A stretch of 9,493 bases of DNA from CAYHWW01 sp964360145 (lineage in GTDB: Bacteria; Bdellovibrionota; UBA1018; CAYHWW01): assembly GCA_964360145.1 (NCBI GenBank), contig CAYHWW010000134.1:1-9493 (forward strand). Direction: 5' to 3'. The notes beneath the pieces were generated by a model. It worked only from the letters and a program-made list of their open reading frames with translations, ran no database searches and was not told the DNA's origin. Below are positions 6,535 to 9,493 of this stretch, piece by piece. The stretch's first letter is position 1; each line of letters begins with the position of its first letter. The translations under genes and the position numbers were made by a program.

Positions 6535-7800
6535 GCACGGCCCCGTGCTGAAGCCGAAGGCGGCGCCGCCCTCCGCGGAATTGCCGACCCAGATCCGTCC
6601 GCCATGGGCCTCGATGATGCCCTTTGCGATGGTGAGGCCCAGGCCCGTGCCGAATTGCGCCGTGGACTTGGCTTGCCAGAAGTCATCGAAGACGTAGCAG
6701 AGATCTTCAGGAGCGATGCCCGGCCCTGAGTCAGTGATGATGAAACAGACTTCGTTTCCTTCAAGGGTGGTCTCTATTTGCACGTGCCCTGAATGGGGGG
6801 TGAATTTGATGGCATTACCGAGGATGTTTGAGAAGGCGCGGGAAAAGTTCTCCGTATCGATGAGGATTTCGCAGTCTTGATTCGGCGCTTTCCAGCGAAT
6901 TTCAATGTTTTTGGGGAGCGCCAATGTTTTCGCGAATTCGAACAGATCCTGAAAGAGGCGAGGGAGGGGCATCGCGCGCTTATTGATTTGAAAACCACCG
7001 GATCTGATTTTGGCGGCGTCGAGGAGGCTTTGGATGAGATTCTCCATTTGCGTCATGGATTTTTGGATGATCTGGGATTGTCGCGAAATTTTGGAGGATT
7101 GAGCGGGGTCAGCGCTGACGACGCTTTGGGCCATGAGCTGCGCGGTGATCTTGACGGCGAAGAGCGGATTTTTCAGATCATGGGAGATGAGCGCCACCGA
7201 ACGCTCCCGGGCCTTGATCTCTTTTTGGGCCTTTTCGTAAAGACGAGCATTGTCTATAGCTAGGGCCGCGCAGGCCGCCAGCTGCTCAGCGAGCCTGATC
7301 TGGGATGGCGTGTATTTGAAGCCAGAGCGGTGGCGTTGCAGCGTGAGGGTCCCCATGGTCAGATTTCTGCTGCGGAGGGGGATGATCAGAGTGGCGGTAT
7401 CTTGAGCTACTGACTGCAGGGTGCGGCCATTGGCGAGGACCTCAGTGACGGGGTCGGTTTGACTCAGTCGGAGGCCGCTGCTTTTCCCGGGAGCGTTGTT
7501 GGCGGCCCGCGAGATGGTCCCGTCTTCTTCACGGATGTGCACAAAGCAGAGATCCGCCAGATCAGGCACCGGCAGGCGTGATGCTTTGGAGAGCGTGGCT
7601 GTGTAGTCGAGAGAGGACGCGAGTGCGCGGGAAGTGATGGCAAGGAATGTCCAGTGATCGTGGGACATCTCATCGATGAGCTCCCGGGCGGCGAGGGCCT
7701 CAGCGGAGGCGCGACGCATGCGAGTACGGTACCCGCAGGCCGCCGCGGCGGCTGTGAGGGAGAGCGCGAAAGAGAGAATACTCCAGCTCAAGGGGGTCAT
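6457..7800 (-). CDS. Membrane-anchored GAF sensor histidine kinase
   Basis: Sensor kinase of 447 residues. One N-terminal hydrophobic helix (about 5-22) anchors it, followed by a short linker and a GAF domain (about 52-188, ending AACAALAIDNARLYEKAQ), a likely small-molecule or redox sensor. A helical linker leads to the HisKA domain with the phospho-acceptor His207 in SHDLKNPLFAV. The HATPase_c domain has the N box (NILGNAIKFTP, from 325), G1 (DSGPGIAPED, 357-366), the F-type FDDFWQA and G2 (GTGLGLTIAK, 384-393). All catalytic marks are intact. The fold should end near GFSTGP (421); the last 25 codons form an extra tail antisense to the neighbouring exported-protein gene. The ATG lies immediately after the TAA of the PLP enzyme gene, with no spacer, so it is very likely translationally coupled in one operon. 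No response regulator is adjacent in the window. Confidence 0.92.
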   Translation of the reverse strand: MTPLSWSILSFALSLTAAAAACGYRTRMRRASAEALAARELIDEMSHDHWTFLAITSRALASSLDYTATLSKASRLPVPDLADLCFVHIREEDGTISRAANNAPGKSSGLRLSQTDPVTEVLANGRTLQSVAQDTATLIIPLRSRNLTMGTLTLQRHRSGFKYTPSQIRLAEQLAACAALAIDNARLYEKAQKEIKARERSVALISHDLKNPLFAVKITAQLMAQSVVSADPAQSSKISRQSQIIQKSMTQMENLIQSLLDAAKIRSGGFQINKRAMPLPRLFQDLFEFAKTLALPKNIEIRWKAPNQDCEILIDTENFSRAFSNILGNAIKFTPHSGHVQIETTLEGNEVCFIITDSGPGIAPEDLCYVFDDFWQAKSTAQFGTGLGLTIAKGIIEAHGGRIWVGNSAEGGAAFGFSTGPCLRATLDAQPCLEQVSHPPVATLIGP

Positions 7801-8643
7801 TTAGCGAAATGACTTACGATAATTCGCGGCCCCGATCAAGAAAACCTGTTTATTCTCTGTATTTCGCAGGTATTCCGCCGCGGCGCTGAGAACGAGGGCA
7901 AAGCTCCCTCCGCCCTGCACGGGGCCCGCGCTGGACTCAAATATAACTTGGTTTGATGATGGTGGAGCGGGCACCAGAATCCTGCGCGTGAAATCCCCCG
8001 GTGCTACGGGGTCACCGTCACCGAATCTTGTTTGAGCCACGTTGCGAACGCCGGGTACCTCACCCTCCGAGGGTTCCGCCGAGATGATTGAGGTGGAGGG
8101 CGGTAGACCGGCGGCAGTGCCGAGCAACGAATGCCCGGTTCCCACCGCTCCGATGAGGGCATCAATAGAACCCAGTTTCTCGGCGATGACTCTGCCGAAG
8201 CCGGTGTAATGCCCTCGTTTGCCGTCAGCAGCCATTTGATTGAGGTAAAGCGCGTGGTTCTCTTTGGAAAAAGCATGGATCCGATCCAAGATGTCACTTA
8301 GGGGGACCACGCGCAGCTCGGCGCCTTGTTTCTCGAGGTCAACCCTAAGCAGTTGCAGGTGCTGCCGCGGCAATGAGTCCAGCGCGAAAATCACGCAACG
8401 GCAGCCTGCCTCATGGGCATAATGGGCAAGCGATTTCGCCGTGCTGCCCGCACTTGCCTCCGTGAGAATTCGCCCCGGACGCAATTCTCCCGCCGCGGCC
8501 CAGCGCGCCATCTCGCCAGCCACCATGCGGTCCTTGATGGAGCCCCCGGGGAGTTCGCCCTCCAATGACGTGAATATCCGGTGGCCGCGCCCGGGGGGGA
8601 TCAAAGCGTCATCGAGGATTTCAATGATATTGACTGGGATCAA
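7801..8643 (-). CDS. Cysteine synthase-fold PLP-dependent enzyme, divergent
   Basis: Fold-type II PLP enzyme of 280 residues related to CysK/CysM. The Schiff-base lysine is Lys37 in LPGGSIKDRM, matching the family NPTGSxKDR. The phosphate-binding loop is GAVGTGHSLLG (165-175), matching GxGTGGTxxG, and the C-terminal ESSAG (236-240) recalls the SSGA segment at the pyridine nitrogen. The loop that binds the substrate carboxylate, TSGNTG in cysteine synthases, is SAGSTA (64-69) here, and the N-terminal IGNTPL motif is absent, so the substrate probably differs from O-acetylserine plus sulfide. It is shorter than the usual 300-320 residues. The start is TTG at 8643, overlapping the TGA of the upstream E1-like gene by 4 nt (TTGA), with AGAAGG just upstream. 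The next in-frame Met (residue 40) lies beyond the catalytic lysine, so the TTG start is needed. Its stop abuts the kinase ATG. Confidence 0.88.
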   Translation of the reverse strand: MIPVNIIEILDDALIPPGRGHRIFTSLEGELPGGSIKDRMVAGEMARWAAAGELRPGRILTEASAGSTAKSLAHYAHEAGCRCVIFALDSLPRQHLQLLRVDLEKQGAELRVVPLSDILDRIHAFSKENHALYLNQMAADGKRGHYTGFGRVIAEKLGSIDALIGAVGTGHSLLGTAAGLPPSTSIISAEPSEGEVPGVRNVAQTRFGDGDPVAPGDFTRRILVPAPPSSNQVIFESSAGPVQGGGSFALVLSAAAEYLRNTENKQVFLIGAANYRKSFR

Positions 8644-9470
8644 GCAGCCTTCTTGCGGGGTGCTTCAAACACCCTTGCCCGGTAGGACGCCTCGAAAATC
8701 TCGGCTCTACCCGTGAGGGAGTCCATGTAGATACCTCGTGGCGCACGAATGGGCTCACAAAGGCCCAGCACTTGGCCGGCGACCTGGGCCGCGGCAGTGG
8801 CGGCGGCCACTTCCACGCCGGGCACGACGAAGGGGATATGGGTGGAGCGATCCAGGGCCTGATGGAGTTGCTCTTCCATGTAGCGGGGGATCTCAGGTGT
8901 GATGAAGTGCAGAAAGTTGCGTAGGCTTTCAAGGGGCGGGCGCGAGAGGGAAACCCCCGTGAGCTCCGCGAAAGAAGGAGTGGTGGAGTCAAAGACGACG
9001 ACGGATCCGCTGAAGCCCAGGGACCCGCAGGATGCCACGGGGAGGCCCTTCGCTCGGGCCCGTTCATTCAAGACCAGCTTGGCCTCCATGGCGAACACAT
9101 CTACTACATCGATGACCCAATCGATGCCTTCCAGAAAGGCCCCCACGTTTGCGGGGTTCACACCGTCAGGGAAAATCTTGATCTGCACATCGGGGTTGAT
9201 GGCGCGGGCCTCTTCCACGAGGCATTCGTCTTTGCGGAGGCCCACCGTGGTCTCCTTGGCAAGCCTCTGGCGATTGATGTTCGTGCGCTCATAGGTGTCG
9301 GGGTCTGCGATATGGAAACGGGTGAAGCCTAAACGAACGAGGTTGATAAAAATGGAGCCCCCCAGGCCTAGGCCCCCCACGGCTATGGCCGTGGATCGGA
9401 TGCGCTCTAGTCCGGCCTCATCCATGATGCCGATATTCCTCAGGAATCGCTCTTTATAGAGGCGGTTCAT
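8640..9470 (-). CDS. E1/ThiF-family adenylyltransferase
   Basis: Cytoplasmic E1-like enzyme of 276 residues (ThiF/MoeB/HesA superfamily), which activates a carboxylate by ATP-dependent adenylation. The Rossmann glycine motif is GGLGLGG (32-38), followed by acidic ADPDTYERTNINRQ (55-68) with the nucleotide-contacting Arg67, Lys80 after VGLRK, and Asp124 in DVVDVF at the position of the Mg-binding Asp of MoeB. The family N-terminal Arg is present (YKERFLRNIG). The paired CxxC zinc cysteines of MoeB and ThiF are missing and no standard thioester Cys is evident; Cys148 (ASCGSLGF) is the only nearby candidate. From memory, GVNPANVGAFLEGID and the SLGFSGSVVVFD segment resemble ThiF proteins found linked to nitroreductase-like domains, rather than MoeB. 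TcdA-like function is less likely. The ATG at 9470 has AAGGGGG a few bases upstream. It is the first complete gene of a three-gene operon. Confidence 0.88.
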   Translation of the reverse strand: MNRLYKERFLRNIGIMDEAGLERIRSTAIAVGGLGLGGSIFINLVRLGFTRFHIADPDTYERTNINRQRLAKETTVGLRKDECLVEEARAINPDVQIKIFPDGVNPANVGAFLEGIDWVIDVVDVFAMEAKLVLNERARAKGLPVASCGSLGFSGSVVVFDSTTPSFAELTGVSLSRPPLESLRNFLHFITPEIPRYMEEQLHQALDRSTHIPFVVPGVEVAAATAAAQVAGQVLGLCEPIRAPRGIYMDSLTGRAEIFEASYRARVFEAPRKKAA

Positions 9471-9493
9471 AGTTCCCCCTTGATCGTAGACTG
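9467..9493 (-). CDS. Possible 3' end of an upstream operon gene
   Basis: On the minus strand the frame entering at base 9493 is open for eight codons (reading QSTIKGEL) and ends in a TGA whose bases overlap the E1-like ATG as ATGA. This is the 4-nt overlap geometry also used between the next two genes. The E1 ribosome site would lie inside this tail. Eight codons are too few to prove coding, and no family can be named. Confidence 0.3.
   Translation of the reverse strand, partial: QSTIKGEL

Noticed and set aside
8593..8599. Seven-base G/C run near the start of the PLP enzyme gene as a phase-variation switch
   Set aside because: Runs of this length are expected in such GC-rich coding sequence and encode an ordinary Pro-Pro-Gly stretch; no second line of support.

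Overview
The window is GC-rich, gene-dense bacterial chromosome. Gene gaps are short and several genes overlap. Exported proteins carry ordinary Sec signal peptides ending in AHA or ANA, there is an RlmL-type rRNA methyltransferase, and a receiver-TPR protein is present. Together these suggest a Gram-negative of the Pseudomonadota / Bdellovibrionota / former Deltaproteobacteria kind. That placement is inference: no rRNA, tRNA or lineage-defining marker is present. I see no mobile element, CRISPR array, integrase or phage gene.

Layout. (1) 1-714, minus: a ZIP-family metal transporter running off the left edge. (2) 762-3012, plus: a THUMP/class I methyltransferase related to the N-terminal half of RlmL, then, 13 nt later, a protein with a degenerate receiver domain and TPR-like helices. 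(3) 3112-5142, plus: after a 99-nt gap with a candidate promoter and a perfect inverted repeat, a PuuD-like (urate oxidase N-terminal family) membrane protein and, 12 nt later, an OPA-family (GlpT/UhpT-like) major facilitator. (4) 5154-6534: two divergent genes for small exported proteins of unknown function, separated by 160 nt. (5) 6457-9470, minus: a tightly packed set transcribed right to left, E1/ThiF-like adenylyltransferase, then a cysteine-synthase-fold PLP enzyme (4-nt overlap, TTG start), then a membrane-anchored GAF histidine kinase (stop and start codons abut). The kinase's last 25 codons overlap the end of the convergent exported-protein gene by 78 bp.

The most interesting part is region 5. 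An adenylating E1-like enzyme that lacks the zinc cysteines of MoeB/ThiF, a PLP enzyme whose substrate-carboxylate loop departs from cysteine synthases, and a sensor kinase are apparently made from one message. A frame open from the right edge also ends in an ATGA overlap with the E1 gene, so at least one more member may lie outside the window. The set looks like a small-molecule or peptide-modifying module tied to signalling. No carrier protein, cognate response regulator or substrate can be seen here, so the function is open.
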